This document shows, one piece after another, positions 27,437 to 36,550 of a DNA stretch of 64,000 nt (positions are counted from its first letter, which is position 1; the number at the start of each line of letters is the position of its first letter). Both the position numbers and the translations under genes were made by a program. The notes beneath the pieces are model-generated. The model did no database searches and had not been told where the DNA came from. It saw only the letters and a program-made list of their open reading frames with translations. The stretch covers positions 2,914,001 through 2,978,000 of the forward strand of contig CAWGZV010000002.1 in assembly GCA_963827155.1 (NCBI GenBank). Reading direction: 5' to 3'. The stretch comes from UTCFX2 sp963827155 (lineage in GTDB: Bacteria; Chloroflexota; Anaerolineae; Anaerolineales; UBA4823).

Positions 27437-28403
27437 ATGTCCACCTCTGAAACCGTCCTCTCTTCTACTATCAAAGCGATCGGTGAAACGCCGCTTGTCG
27501 AGCTTTCTCGCCTGACTCGTGGGATTCCCGGTCGCATTCTGGCTAAACTCGAATACCTGAATCCAGGATTTTCAAAAAAAGATCGGATCGCCCGCCAAAT
27601 TATTGAAGACGCCGAAGCAGACGGCAGGCTAAAACCAGGGCAGACCGTTGTGGAACTGACCAGCGGCAATACTGGCACCGGTCTGGCGATTGTTTGCGGT
27701 GTCAAATCTTATCCCATTTGTAGCGGTGATGTCGCGGGGCAACTCGATGGAACGGGCAAGGATGATGTCTGCATTGGGAGCAGAGGTCGTCTTAGTAGAT
27801 CAGCTCCCCGGATCCGTTCCCGGGCAGGTGTCAGGAGGCGATCTGGAGCTTGTGGAGCGAGAGGCACAGAAAATTGTCGCCGAACGCCAGGCATTTCGCG
27901 CCGACCAATTCCACCTGGAGAGTAATCTTCGCGCCCATTATCTGCACACGGGGCCGGAAATCCTAAGACAAACTGGCGGCAAAATCGACGCATTCTGTGA
28001 TTTCGCCGGCACCGGCGGCAGTTTTGCCGGCTGTGCTGCCGCGTTTAAAGAATATCATCCGGCAATTCAATGCTACCTGGTCGAGCCAACCGGAGCTGCA
28101 GTGCTTGCAGGAGAACGAATCACCAATCCAAACCACCGCATCCAGGGCGGCGGTTATGCAATGCAAGACCTCCCGCTAATCAGGGTTGAGCAAGTCGATG
28201 GCTATTTGCAGGTTTCGGATGAGGAAGCGATCCTGACAGCCCGCCGGTTGGCGCGAGAGGAAGGGATCTTCGCCGGTTTTTCCTCAGGAGCTAACGCTGC
28301 GGCTGCGCTGAAGCTACTTCCTCAGTTGCCAAGTAATGCGACAATTGTGATTATGATGTGCGATTCGGGTTTAAAATATTTGAGCACCGATCTTTGGGTG
28401 TGA
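27437..28403 (+). CDS. Cysteine synthase-like PLP enzyme (one-base frameshift)
   Basis: Fold-type II PLP enzyme of the CysK/CysM/cystathionine beta-synthase group. The Schiff-base lysine is K48 (LNPGFSKKDRIARQ), the phosphate-side loop LTSGNTGTGLA, and the cofactor glycine loop FAGTGGSFAGC. GGGYAMQDLP and GIFAGFSSGANAAAAL follow. The frame changes in the CCC at 27713-27715: GVKSYP continues as FVAVMSRGNSMERARMM one frame on. The repaired product is about 321 residues. SK-K-D in place of SVKDR and the unusual middle region leave room for a substrate other than O-acetylserine. It starts 16 bases after typA and ends 9 bases before the dehydrogenase. Confidence 0.87.
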
Positions 28404-28412
28404 GTCAAACTT

Positions 28413-29429
28413 ATGACCACCCGCACTTCCCTCTACTTCACTTCCCCATCAGAGATCGAGCTACGCGAGTCGCTTATACCCGAGCCTGCCCCCAATGAGG
28501 CCCTCGTGCGAACGATTGTCTCTGCCATCAGCCCGGGAACCGAAATGCTGATCTATCGGGGTCAATTCCCATTTGGACTATCTAAAGACATTGGGATTGC
28601 AGCCCTGACAGGTGATTTGTCTTATCCACTCCAATATGGTTACAGTGCCGTTGGACAGGTGGTGGCTGCCGGCAAGCAGGTTGATTCCTCCTGGCTGGGG
28701 CGCCTGGTTTTCGCGTTCAACCCACATGAAAGCCATTTCACCGCCCCTGCAAATTCGCTCCTTCCTCTGGACACGGATATCACTCCCGAGCTGGCCGTCT
28801 TATTACCCAACATGGAGACGGCTGTGAATTTGGTGATGGACGGTCGACCAATGATTGGCGAGCAGGTATTGGTCATCGGTCAGGGCATCGTCGGGCTGAT
28901 GACCACTGCCTTGTTGAGTCGGTTCCCGCTTAACAGCCTGGTCACGCTGGATCGATTTGCGATTCGCCGCCAGGCATCCAAGCGCTTCGGAGCTCATGAC
29001 AGCCTTGATCCAGATCTCTCTAACTTCCAAACCGAAGTGAACTCCAGGCTTGGTCAAGAAGTTGATTTGTGTTTTGAGCTTTCAGGGGCTCCATCCGCGC
29101 TCAATACTGCGATAGCATTGACTGGCTTTGATGGACGCATAATCATCGGTTCATGGTACGGGCAAAAACAATCTGGACTTGACCTCGGTGGTCGTTTTCA
29201 CCGCAGCCGCATCCGGTTGATCAGCAGCCAGGTGAGCACAATTGCCCCTGAGCTGACAGGGCGGTGGAACAAGGGTCGCCGATTTGAGCTATCATGGAAA
29301 ATGCTCCGCTCAGCAGCCTTCTCAGAGTTGATAACCCACCGGTTTCCTTTCCAGGCTGCAGCTGAGGCTTTTTCACTGATTGATCAGCACCCAGATCAGG
29401 CTATCCAAGTCCTCCTTACTTATTCATGA
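28413..29429 (+). CDS. MDR-superfamily dehydrogenase lacking catalytic-zinc ligands
   Basis: A 338-residue medium-chain dehydrogenase/reductase. The GroES-like N-terminal domain reads EALVRTIVSAISPGTEMLIYRG where zinc alcohol dehydrogenases have Cys-Gly-x-D, and PLQYGYSAVGQVV where they have the GHE histidine, so the catalytic zinc site is absent. This matches the BchC-like branch of the family. The NAD(P) site is VLVIGQGIVGLMTTAL. It probably oxidises or reduces a carbonyl/hydroxyl on an unusual substrate without zinc. The stop overlaps the methyltransferase start as ATGA, tying both into one operon. Confidence 0.85.
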   Translation: MTTRTSLYFTSPSEIELRESLIPEPAPNEALVRTIVSAISPGTEMLIYRGQFPFGLSKDIGIAALTGDLSYPLQYGYSAVGQVVAAGKQVDSSWLGRLVFAFNPHESHFTAPANSLLPLDTDITPELAVLLPNMETAVNLVMDGRPMIGEQVLVIGQGIVGLMTTALLSRFPLNSLVTLDRFAIRRQASKRFGAHDSLDPDLSNFQTEVNSRLGQEVDLCFELSGAPSALNTAIALTGFDGRIIIGSWYGQKQSGLDLGGRFHRSRIRLISSQVSTIAPELTGRWNKGRRFELSWKMLRSAAFSELITHRFPFQAAAEAFSLIDQHPDQAIQVLLTYS

Positions 29430-30280
29430 CTTCCGTAATGCAGGACGCGACCGCTCTCTACTACGATAATAATACTCCCGCCTTTTTACGCCTGGGCGGC
29501 AGTCATAACGCTGCCGCGATTCACCGCCGGATCTGGGCACCAGGAATTGATAATCAGACCGATGCATTTCTTTTCCTAAACCAGCTCGTTGCTGAAGCAA
29601 TCCGACCTCTATTTTCAATAAGCACAAGCGAACAAGCCGCCCTGGACCTGGGGTGCGGCGTCGGTGGAACAACCACCTGGATCTCTGATGCGTTGCAAAT
29701 CCCGGTTACTGGCGTATCTAACAGCCAGATACAAGTACAAATCGCAAAGGGACGCGCTCGCCGGCTTGGTCAGGAATCACGAGTGCGCTTCATCCTGGCG
29801 GATTTTCTCGAGCTGCCCGAGCTTGGTTTGTTTCGGGCAGCCTGGGCAATCGAATCTTTTGTCCATGCCGCTGATCCTCTCTGCTTCTTCTCACAGGCTG
29901 CAGCCTGCCTCGATCACGGAGCACGTCTAGTGATCTGCGATGATTTCCTGGCCGAATTTACAATCCAAACCCAATCCAATTCGAGTTCCAGACTCCGCTG
30001 GTTAAAGCAATTTCGGAAGGGATGGCATATTTCAAATTTGTTGACCTTAGATCAGGCGATTGCCTTCGCCGAGCTGGCAGGTTTTCACCATATCGAGAGC
30101 CGGGACCTGACGCCATGGCTTCACAATTTACACCCGCTTTTGCTGAGTTTTCTTTCAAGAATAACCCTACTCCCTCTGCCGTTCAGCTATTGGCAGAATC
30201 TATCAGGCGGCTCAGCCCTTCAAGTCTGCCAGCAAAATGGATGGACAAAATATCACGCCCTCATCCTGGAGAAATCGTGA
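29426..30280 (+). CDS. Class I SAM-dependent methyltransferase
   Basis: 284 residues with motif I LDLGCGVGGTTTWISDAL, motif II-like IPVTGVSNSQIQVQIAKGRA and post-I region RVRFILADFLELP, followed by the acidic loop AAWAIESFVHAAD. The overall pattern resembles small-molecule methyltransferases of the tocopherol/sarcosine type, not RNA or protein methylases. Translation is coupled to the dehydrogenase. The substrate is unknown; its neighbours suggest a pteridine- or glycan-containing metabolite. Confidence 0.85.
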   Translation: MTSVMQDATALYYDNNTPAFLRLGGSHNAAAIHRRIWAPGIDNQTDAFLFLNQLVAEAIRPLFSISTSEQAALDLGCGVGGTTTWISDALQIPVTGVSNSQIQVQIAKGRARRLGQESRVRFILADFLELPELGLFRAAWAIESFVHAADPLCFFSQAAACLDHGARLVICDDFLAEFTIQTQSNSSSRLRWLKQFRKGWHISNLLTLDQAIAFAELAGFHHIESRDLTPWLHNLHPLLLSFLSRITLLPLPFSYWQNLSGGSALQVCQQNGWTKYHALILEKS

Positions 30281-30382
30281 TGATTGCAGAGGATGAAAGA
30301 AAATATCATAAATCATTAGGCATCATTTACAGAGCGCGAATCTTTCAAATTGCTTTAGTTTTTTTCCTATGGGAGGTTTTGT

Positions 30383-30763
30383 ATGTACTCAGTCGCGGTC
30401 AAGCGAGACTTTATCGCCCGACATTTTCTAATCGGCGGTGATTGGGGAGCGGAAAATGATCTTCATGCCCACCATTACCAGGTCGAGCTTCAGCTCTATG
30501 GCGATCAGCTTGATGAGCATGGCTTTCTGGTGGACATCGTCGATATTGAGAACACCTTGGAATCGCTGGTAGAACGCTACCGCGATTCGGTGCTCAATGA
30601 GATCGCTGAATTCATAGGATTGAACCCGAGCATCGAACATTTCAGCCGGATTTTATGTCAGGCGCTCTCCGCCCATATCAAAGCCATGAACATATGCAGG
30701 ATCACCGTTCGGCTTTGGGAGAATGAGATCGCCTGGGCCAGCTTTCAAATTAATCGTGACTGA
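30383..30763 (+). CDS. Degenerate 6-pyruvoyl-tetrahydropterin synthase (PTPS/QueD) homolog
   Basis: A 126-residue T-fold protein. Three metal histidines are kept (H14, H28, H30; ARHFLIGG and DLHAHHYQVE), but the catalytic cysteine that sits four residues before the LHxH is Glu24 here, as in the PTPS-III group, and the conserved Asp-His of the triad (LDHHYLND in QueD) reads RDSVLNE, so the histidine is lost. The pterin-anchoring Glu survives as E113 (VRLWENE). It should bind a pterin-like ring yet cannot use the normal QueD or PTPS mechanism. No queC, queE or folE is nearby, arguing against queuosine synthesis. GGGAGG precedes the ATG. Confidence 0.85.
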   Translation: MYSVAVKRDFIARHFLIGGDWGAENDLHAHHYQVELQLYGDQLDEHGFLVDIVDIENTLESLVERYRDSVLNEIAEFIGLNPSIEHFSRILCQALSAHIKAMNICRITVRLWENEIAWASFQINRD

Positions 30764-30802
30764 TTTATTGGTCAATCATTAACTCCGGATGAGAATGACG
30801 CC

Positions 30803-31895
30803 GTGCACCTTGGACTGCTGATCTACGGAGATTTGGAGGCGGTCTCAGGAGGCTACCTATACGACCGCAAACTGGTCGAGCATCTGCGCAAAGATGGTCA
30901 TCAAGTTGAGCTCATATCTCTGGATTGGCGATCGTACCCACGGCACTTATTTGATAATTTTTCAGGTGCTCTTTTCCACCGTTTGAAGAATTTCAATGGT
31001 GAATTGCTCCTTCAGGACGAACTGAATCACCCATCCCTCTTCTGGTTGAATCGGCGGTTGAAGGCTGCAACCAAATATCCGATCTACAGCATCGTCCACC
31101 ACTTACGCTGCTCTGAGCCCAGACCCATTTGGCAGAACCGGTTTATTCAGTTTATCGAGCGCCTTTATCTTGAGACTATCGATGGTTTCATCATCAACAG
31201 CCGGACTACTTTTCAAAGCATATGCCGGCTTGGAATCGACCTCGGAGGGCCTCCCAAACCTTATTGCAGTCCCAGCTGGGGATCAATTCATCCAGCAAAT
31301 CAGTGATTCGCTGATTGTGGAACGGGCGCAACGTCCCGGTCCATTAAGGATGGTGTTCCTGGGTAATCTGATACCCCGCAAGGGACTGCACGTGCTCCTC
31401 GACGCTCTCGCCCAGTTAAGCGATCACAACCTCAGCCTGACCATCGCCGGAAATCCAACAGTTGATCAGGATTATGTCCGCCGGATCAAGCACCAGATTG
31501 TCGACCAAAATTTAGGAGACCGAGTGAACCTGCTTGGCTCTCTTACAACCGAGAAGCTGACGGAGGTATTGTTTGATCATCAGGTCATGGCGGTCCCATC
31601 CTTCTATGAAGGGTATGGGATCGTGTATCTGGAAGGGATGGCATTTGGGCTACCGGCAATTGCCTCAAATTCGGGAGCCGCCTGCGAAATCATCACGGAT
31701 TCACAGGATGGCTTTCTGGTCCCACCCGGAAATACAGCCGTCCTCGCTGATCGGATCAGCCGCCTCGCGATTGACCGGCGTCTGTTAGCTGAGATGGGTC
31801 AAGCAGCGCGAATTCGCTTCCTCTCACAACCGAGCTGGGAGCAGACAACCGCGTCTATCACAAAATTTTTATCCGAACAAGTCGACCAAAAATAG
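30803..31895 (+). CDS. GT4-family glycosyltransferase (one-base frameshift)
   Basis: GT-B-fold retaining glycosyltransferase. The N-terminal half begins HLGLLIYGDLEAVSGGYLYD, with the acceptor-side GGY loop. The C-terminal half has the donor-site VFLGNLIPRKGLHVLLDAL and the E-x7-E motif in EGYGIVYLEGMAFGLPAIAS, ending with GFLVPPGN. The frame changes in the GGG at 31247-31249, joining RLGIDLGG to LPNLIAVPAGDQF. About 363 residues after repair. The start is a GTG at 30803. It follows the PTPS homolog by 39 bases and may glycosylate the product of this block. Confidence 0.86.
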
Positions 31896-31941
31896 TGCTC
31901 ATTTTTCATAAAGATATTACCCTTATCAGAAGATTCTCCTT

Positions 31942-32868
31942 ATGAATGACAGATTTAACTACTCCTTCACCCGCTACCTGGCTTCAAAAAAGAGCGTAGA
32001 CGATCGCGCCCTGAACAAAGATGTCTGGCAGGTTCTAATAAATTCCATTTCATCAGAAGCTCCCGGATCCCTGCTAAAAATTATTGAGATTGGGGCTGGA
32101 ATAGGAACGATGGTTGAGCGGCTCCTGGAGTGGGGACTTAGCGAGGACGTCGAATATACCGGGATCGACTCACAGCCCGAGAATATCGCGATGTTCCCAG
32201 AAAGGCTCAAAACCTGGAAGCTCCATCACGGCGGAAATCTCCAAGCCCAGGCGGATGGGTCGTGGTTGGTCCAAGGTCAAGAGTGCCAGATCCTGGTGAA
32301 ACCTGAGCAGTCTGATCTTTTTGATTTTTTGGGGAAATTCCCTGACCATAAGTGGGATCTGCTTATTGCCCATGCATTTCTAGACCTTGTCGACCTTCCC
32401 ACCGCCCTCCCGCGCATCTTACAGCTATGTCGACCGGGCGGCTGGGCTTATTTCACCCTCAACTTCGATGGAGTCACGACATTGATTCCGCAAATCGATC
32501 CCCAATTCGACCGGCAGATAGAAACACTCTACCATAGGACTATGGATGACCGCTTGATCGATGGAAGGCCCGCAGGCAGCAGCCAAACCGGGAGATCTCT
32601 CTTCAAAGAACTTCAGATATCCAGGTGTAAAATTCTGGCTTCAGGAGCATCCGATTGGGTGGTTTTTCCCAGGTCCGAAGGATATCAGGGGGATGAAGCT
32701 TATTTTCTCCATTTCCTCATCGACACTTTGGAAAGGGCTTTAATAGGTCACCCCAATCTTGATCCCAAAGTTTTTCGCGAGTGGATCTCCAAGAGACATG
32801 CCCAAATCGACAATTGTGAGCTGGTCTATATCGCGCACCAGCTCGATTTTTTCGTCCAGGTAAGCTAA
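31942..32868 (+). CDS. Class I SAM-dependent methyltransferase
   Basis: A second methyltransferase of the block, 308 residues. Motif I is IIEIGAGIGTMVERLLEW, the acidic ribose-binding residue lies in EYTGIDSQPENIA, and the catalytic-side region reads WDLLIAHAFLDLVDLPTALP. Its middle (GSWLVQGQECQILVKP) has no obvious match. It has its own GGAG-less start after a 46-base gap. It is not closely similar to the methyltransferase upstream, so two different methyl groups or sites are likely. Confidence 0.82.
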   Translation: MNDRFNYSFTRYLASKKSVDDRALNKDVWQVLINSISSEAPGSLLKIIEIGAGIGTMVERLLEWGLSEDVEYTGIDSQPENIAMFPERLKTWKLHHGGNLQAQADGSWLVQGQECQILVKPEQSDLFDFLGKFPDHKWDLLIAHAFLDLVDLPTALPRILQLCRPGGWAYFTLNFDGVTTLIPQIDPQFDRQIETLYHRTMDDRLIDGRPAGSSQTGRSLFKELQISRCKILASGASDWVVFPRSEGYQGDEAYFLHFLIDTLERALIGHPNLDPKVFREWISKRHAQIDNCELVYIAHQLDFFVQVS

Positions 32869-32950
32869 ATGAAAGCGACACGTTCCGCTTAACCGTCTTT
32901 TCCTGAGGTAAAATGAACCCCGGTCGAATAAATCTAATTGGAGTTTGGTC

Positions 32951-33511
32951 TTGAAGAAATATTTAAAAGAATATGCCAGCCTGCTCATAATTGCCGGGTT
33001 GATCCTTTTACTGGACCAGCTTACTAAAGCCTGGGTCCGCCACAACCTATCGGTTGGAGAGATTTACCGCCCAGACCTCTGGCTCAGCGAATACGCACGT
33101 ATCGTCCATTGGAAAAACACCGGAGCAGCCTTTGGGATGTTCCAACGCTTTGGCGGGATTTTCACGGTCCTATCTTTCATTGTCAGCGGCGTGATTATCT
33201 ATTATTACCCTCAGATCCCGCGGCAGGATTGGATCATCCGGCTGGCGATGGGTGTCCTACTTGGCGGCGCCCTCGGCAACCTGATCGATCGCCTAACGGT
33301 GGGGCATGTGACCGATTTTGCATCAATCGGCGACTTCCCGGTTTTCAATGTCGCCGATGCCTGCATTTCCATTGGAGTCGTCATCCTATTTATCGGTATG
33401 TGGGTGCAGGAGAAAAATAAGCAAGTCGCTGTCTCTGAGGTCCAGGATAAATCCACTGCGGCTCAAGGAGCAGAACAGAAAGCCATGCCTGAGGAAATCC
33501 AGGGTGAATGA
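32951..33511 (+). CDS. lspA: Lipoprotein signal peptidase II
   Basis: Aspartic membrane protease that removes signal peptides from prolipoproteins. Four membrane helices are visible. The first conserved block is LLDQLTKAWVR, the second NTGAAFGM, and the catalytic aspartates are in GNLIDRL and VFNVADACI, which match the family. The C-terminal 30 residues are charged and unrelated to the enzyme. The start is a TTG; 32951 lies seven bases after GGAG at 32940-32943 and is preferred over the TTG at 32945. The last eight bases overlap rluD, the usual lspA-rluD pairing. Confidence 0.93.
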   Translation: MKKYLKEYASLLIIAGLILLLDQLTKAWVRHNLSVGEIYRPDLWLSEYARIVHWKNTGAAFGMFQRFGGIFTVLSFIVSGVIIYYYPQIPRQDWIIRLAMGVLLGGALGNLIDRLTVGHVTDFASIGDFPVFNVADACISIGVVILFIGMWVQEKNKQVAVSEVQDKSTAAQGAEQKAMPEEIQGE

Positions 33512-34514
33512 GAGCGTTCCAGGTCAGAAAGCACCTCCACCCATCTCTTTAAAGCAGCTTTCGACTCTGCCGCTCACGGTTCCAGCTGAGGTCATATACA
33601 CATTTATCTACGAAGCACACCTTCCCCAGCGTCTGGATAAATTCCTGGTAACCTGTCTCCCAGATCTCTCCCGCTCCCGAATTCAAAACCTGATCCAAGA
33701 AGGTAGAGTAACGGTGGATGGTATTCCACCAGCAAAATCCGGGAAAATGCTGGAAGGTTATGCAGTGATCCAGGTGAATATCCCAGCTCCAAAAACCAGT
33801 GAGCTGATCCCAGAATTCATTCCTTTGGATGTGGTTTTTGAAAATGACGACTTGCTGGTAGTCAACAAACCAGCCGGGATGGTTGTCCATCCCGCCGCAG
33901 GACATTACTCCGGCACGCTCGTCCATGCAGCCCTGGCGCATACACCTGAAATGCAAGGAATTGGCGGCGAGCAGCGCCCAGGGATTGTCCACCGGTTGGA
34001 TAAAAACACCTCAGGGCTGATCTTGCTGGCAAAGAACGATAAAGCCCATCGCTTTCTGCAGGACCAGTTTCGCCTCCGAAAAATCGAAAAGGTCTACGAG
34101 GCGCTGGTTGATGGTGCACCGCCAACTCCCAGCGGGCGTATTGATGCGCCTGTTGGACGTGATCCCCGCGAGCGGAAGAAAATGGCAGTGGTCTCGGTCC
34201 AAAAAGGACGCCAGGCAATCAGCGAGTATCACACAACGATGAGCTTTCCAGAGCATGCCCTACTCGAAGTTCATCCAATCACCGGAAGGACACATCAGAT
34301 CCGACTTCACCTAGCCTTCCTTGGCTGTCCGGTAGTTGGAGACACTGTCTACGGGCGTAAACACTCAACAATCCCTCTGAACCGGCATTTCCTGCATGCC
34401 GGAAAACTCACCGTACAACTGCCCGGTGAGAAATCCCGGCGCGTTTTTGAAGCTGCTCTCCCCCCGGAACTGCAGGAAATTCTCAGAAACCTGGAAATTG
34501 CGAGTAAAGCTTGA
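33504..34514 (+). CDS. rluD: 23S rRNA pseudouridine synthase RluD family
   Basis: Pseudouridylates helix 69 of 23S rRNA in characterised members. The N-terminal S4 domain shows PQRLDKFLVTCLPDLSRSRIQNLI and VTVDG. The catalytic domain has VVNKPAGMVVHPA, the aspartate motif GIVHRLDKNTSGLILLAK and the ending ITGRTHQIRLHLA. About 336 residues from a GTG at 33504 that overlaps the lspA stop; longer open codons lie inside lspA and are not conserved. RluA- or RluC-type specificity cannot be excluded without alignment. Confidence 0.92.
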   Translation: MNESVPGQKAPPPISLKQLSTLPLTVPAEVIYTFIYEAHLPQRLDKFLVTCLPDLSRSRIQNLIQEGRVTVDGIPPAKSGKMLEGYAVIQVNIPAPKTSELIPEFIPLDVVFENDDLLVVNKPAGMVVHPAAGHYSGTLVHAALAHTPEMQGIGGEQRPGIVHRLDKNTSGLILLAKNDKAHRFLQDQFRLRKIEKVYEALVDGAPPTPSGRIDAPVGRDPRERKKMAVVSVQKGRQAISEYHTTMSFPEHALLEVHPITGRTHQIRLHLAFLGCPVVGDTVYGRKHSTIPLNRHFLHAGKLTVQLPGEKSRRVFEAALPPELQEILRNLEIASKA

Positions 34515-34580
34515 GTATATCGGCTTGTGGGTAAGCCAATATTTATAATAACCAATATTGAAATCAAAAAGGTACAAAAT

Positions 34581-35615
34581 ATGACTTTCATTGATTTACG
34601 CTCAGATACAGTCACGCTTCCAACCCCAGAAATGAGAAAAGCAATGGCGGAAGCAGCGGTCGGGGATGATGTTTATGGTGAAGATCCAACCATCAACCGG
34701 CTTCAAGAAACTGCGGCGAAAATCCTCGGTAAAGAAGCTGGGCTTTTTATCCCATCCGGAACCATGGGAAACCTGACTGGGATTCTCAGTCAGTGTACGC
34801 GGGGAGATGAGGTGATTCTGGGGGATAAGTCCCATACTTTTCTACATGAAGCCGGCGGGATTTCTGCCCTGGGTGGTGTACATTCATGCCAGATCCCAAA
34901 TCAACCTGATGGAACCCTGAAGCTGGCGGACATCGAAGCTGCCATCCGTTCGGAGGACGTTCACCATCCAATTACCCGACTGATCTCCCTAGAAAACACC
35001 CAGAACCGATGCGGGGGAACCTGCCTGACTGCTGAATATACCCGTCAGGTTGGTGAAATTGCTCAAAGAAATGGGATCAACTTGCATCTGGATGGCGCTC
35101 GTTTGTTCAACGCTGCGGTAGCTCTGGGCATTCAAGCATCGGTTCTGGCAGCGCCGGCCGATTCGGTGACTGTCTGCTTGAGCAAGGGTCTTTGTGCTCC
35201 AGTTGGATCCGTGCTCTGCGGGAGTGAAGAATTTATTCGCCGCGCCCATAGAAACCGCAAATTGCTTGGCGGCGGGATGCGCCAGGCTGGTGTGCTGGCA
35301 GCTGCCGGCCTCGTAGCGCTTGAGTCCATGGTCGATCGCCTGTCAGAGGATCATACCCGGGCAAAGCGGTTAGCATCCGAGTTATCTGAAGTTCCGGGTC
35401 TGCAGATTGATTTAGGCGGACCACAGACCAATATGGTTTTTGTAAGCCTGGAGGATGAGGTTCCTTACTCGGCAGCCGAAATTGTTTCACGACTCGAGTC
35501 GCACCAGGTGAAAGTCGGAGATGTAGCTCCTCGAAATTTTCGCCTCGTAACTCATTATTGGATCGACGATGAGGCGATCGATAAAGCCGTGGCTGCATTT
35601 AGCAAAGTCCTTTAA
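34581..35615 (+). CDS. ltaE: Low-specificity L-threonine aldolase
   Basis: PLP enzyme that cleaves L-threonine and allo-threonine to glycine and acetaldehyde. The family opening DLRSDTVTLPTPEMR is intact, as are GDDVYGEDPTINRL, GTMGNLTGI, the cofactor aspartate in LHLDGARLFNA and the Schiff-base lysine K202 (CLSKGLCAPVGS). 344 residues from the ATG at 34581, the normal length. It lies in a housekeeping stretch after rluD and ends 43 bases before purine nucleoside phosphorylase, which has its own promoter. Confidence 0.94.
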   Translation: MTFIDLRSDTVTLPTPEMRKAMAEAAVGDDVYGEDPTINRLQETAAKILGKEAGLFIPSGTMGNLTGILSQCTRGDEVILGDKSHTFLHEAGGISALGGVHSCQIPNQPDGTLKLADIEAAIRSEDVHHPITRLISLENTQNRCGGTCLTAEYTRQVGEIAQRNGINLHLDGARLFNAAVALGIQASVLAAPADSVTVCLSKGLCAPVGSVLCGSEEFIRRAHRNRKLLGGGMRQAGVLAAAGLVALESMVDRLSEDHTRAKRLASELSEVPGLQIDLGGPQTNMVFVSLEDEVPYSAAEIVSRLESHQVKVGDVAPRNFRLVTHYWIDDEAIDKAVAAFSKVL

Positions 35616-35627
35616 TAATTTTACGCA

Positions 35628-35636
35628 TGTTATAAT
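35628..35636 (+). promoter_or_regulatory. Extended -10 promoter of punA
   Basis: TGT followed directly by TATAAT (35631-35636) is a perfect extended -10 element, compensating for the absence of a -35 box. The start would be near 35643, about 16 bases before the ATG. Confidence 0.6.
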
Positions 35637-35658
35637 ATTCACATATACAGGCTGGCTG

Positions 35659-36501
35659 ATGACCGAATTTTTCTCTTTATCGCAAATCGACGTAACTGCC
35701 TCAACAATTCGAGAAAGACTAAACCAACTCCCATCCATCGGATTGATCCTTGGCTCAGGATTGGGAGCGCTCTCAGATCAGGTTGAGCAGCCAGAGATAT
35801 TCTCTGCCAGTGAGCTGCCAAATTGGCCCGTTTCAACTGTCATGGGTCACATGGGAAAATTGGTTGTGGGTAATCTGGTAGGGCAGCGTGTCATGGTGAT
35901 GCAAGGACGCGTCCACTACTATGAAGGCTACAGCATGGCTCAGATCACCTTCCCTGTTCGGGTCATGCAGCGCCTGGGTATTCATACCCTGATTGTAACT
36001 AATGCCGCTGGAGGAGTAAATCCGGCTTATGAACCAGGCGATGTGATGTTGATAACAGATCACCTGAATTTCATCGGCATGAGTGGGCTAAATCCTCTTC
36101 GAGGACCTAACCTGGATCAACTTGGTCCGCGATTCCCAGACATGAGCATGCCATATGATCGCGGTTTGAGGTCGTATGCTGAAGACGTAGCAATAAAAGC
36201 TCAAATTCGACTGCAGCAAGGTGTATATGCATCACTCGCTGGACCGTCTTTCGAATCCCCTGCCGAATTGCGCTTCTTGAAGGTAGCTGGAGTAGATGCA
36301 GTAGGTATGTCCACGGTTCCAGAGGTGATCGTTGCCCGCCATGGCGGGATGCGCGTCCTGGGCTTTTCAGCGATCAGCAATAAGGCAAACCTGGATAGCT
36401 CCACCGTTACCACCCATGAGGAGGTGTTGGAAGCGGGAAAAAAGATCGTGCCTCAGTTGTTAATTCTGATCCGGGGCGTCCTGGAACGCCTGGCAGACTG
36501 A
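35659..36501 (+). CDS. punA: Purine nucleoside phosphorylase
   Basis: Phosphorolysis of purine (deoxy)ribonucleosides to base and (deoxy)ribose 1-phosphate. The trimeric PNP fold is marked by GLILGSGLGALSD (phosphate site), MQGRVHYYEGYSM, TNAAGGVNPAYEPGD, GPSFESPAELRFL with the substrate-binding glutamate, and GMSTVPEVIVARHGG with FSAISNKA. About 280 residues from the ATG at 35659; the frame is open further upstream but that covers the promoter. It salvages guanosine and inosine. Confidence 0.95.
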   Translation: MTEFFSLSQIDVTASTIRERLNQLPSIGLILGSGLGALSDQVEQPEIFSASELPNWPVSTVMGHMGKLVVGNLVGQRVMVMQGRVHYYEGYSMAQITFPVRVMQRLGIHTLIVTNAAGGVNPAYEPGDVMLITDHLNFIGMSGLNPLRGPNLDQLGPRFPDMSMPYDRGLRSYAEDVAIKAQIRLQQGVYASLAGPSFESPAELRFLKVAGVDAVGMSTVPEVIVARHGGMRVLGFSAISNKANLDSSTVTTHEEVLEAGKKIVPQLLILIRGVLERLAD

Positions 36502-36550
36502 GTTTACAGGACCACTTACCGTTGTTGTAAACCCCCTACCTAGGAGCGGC

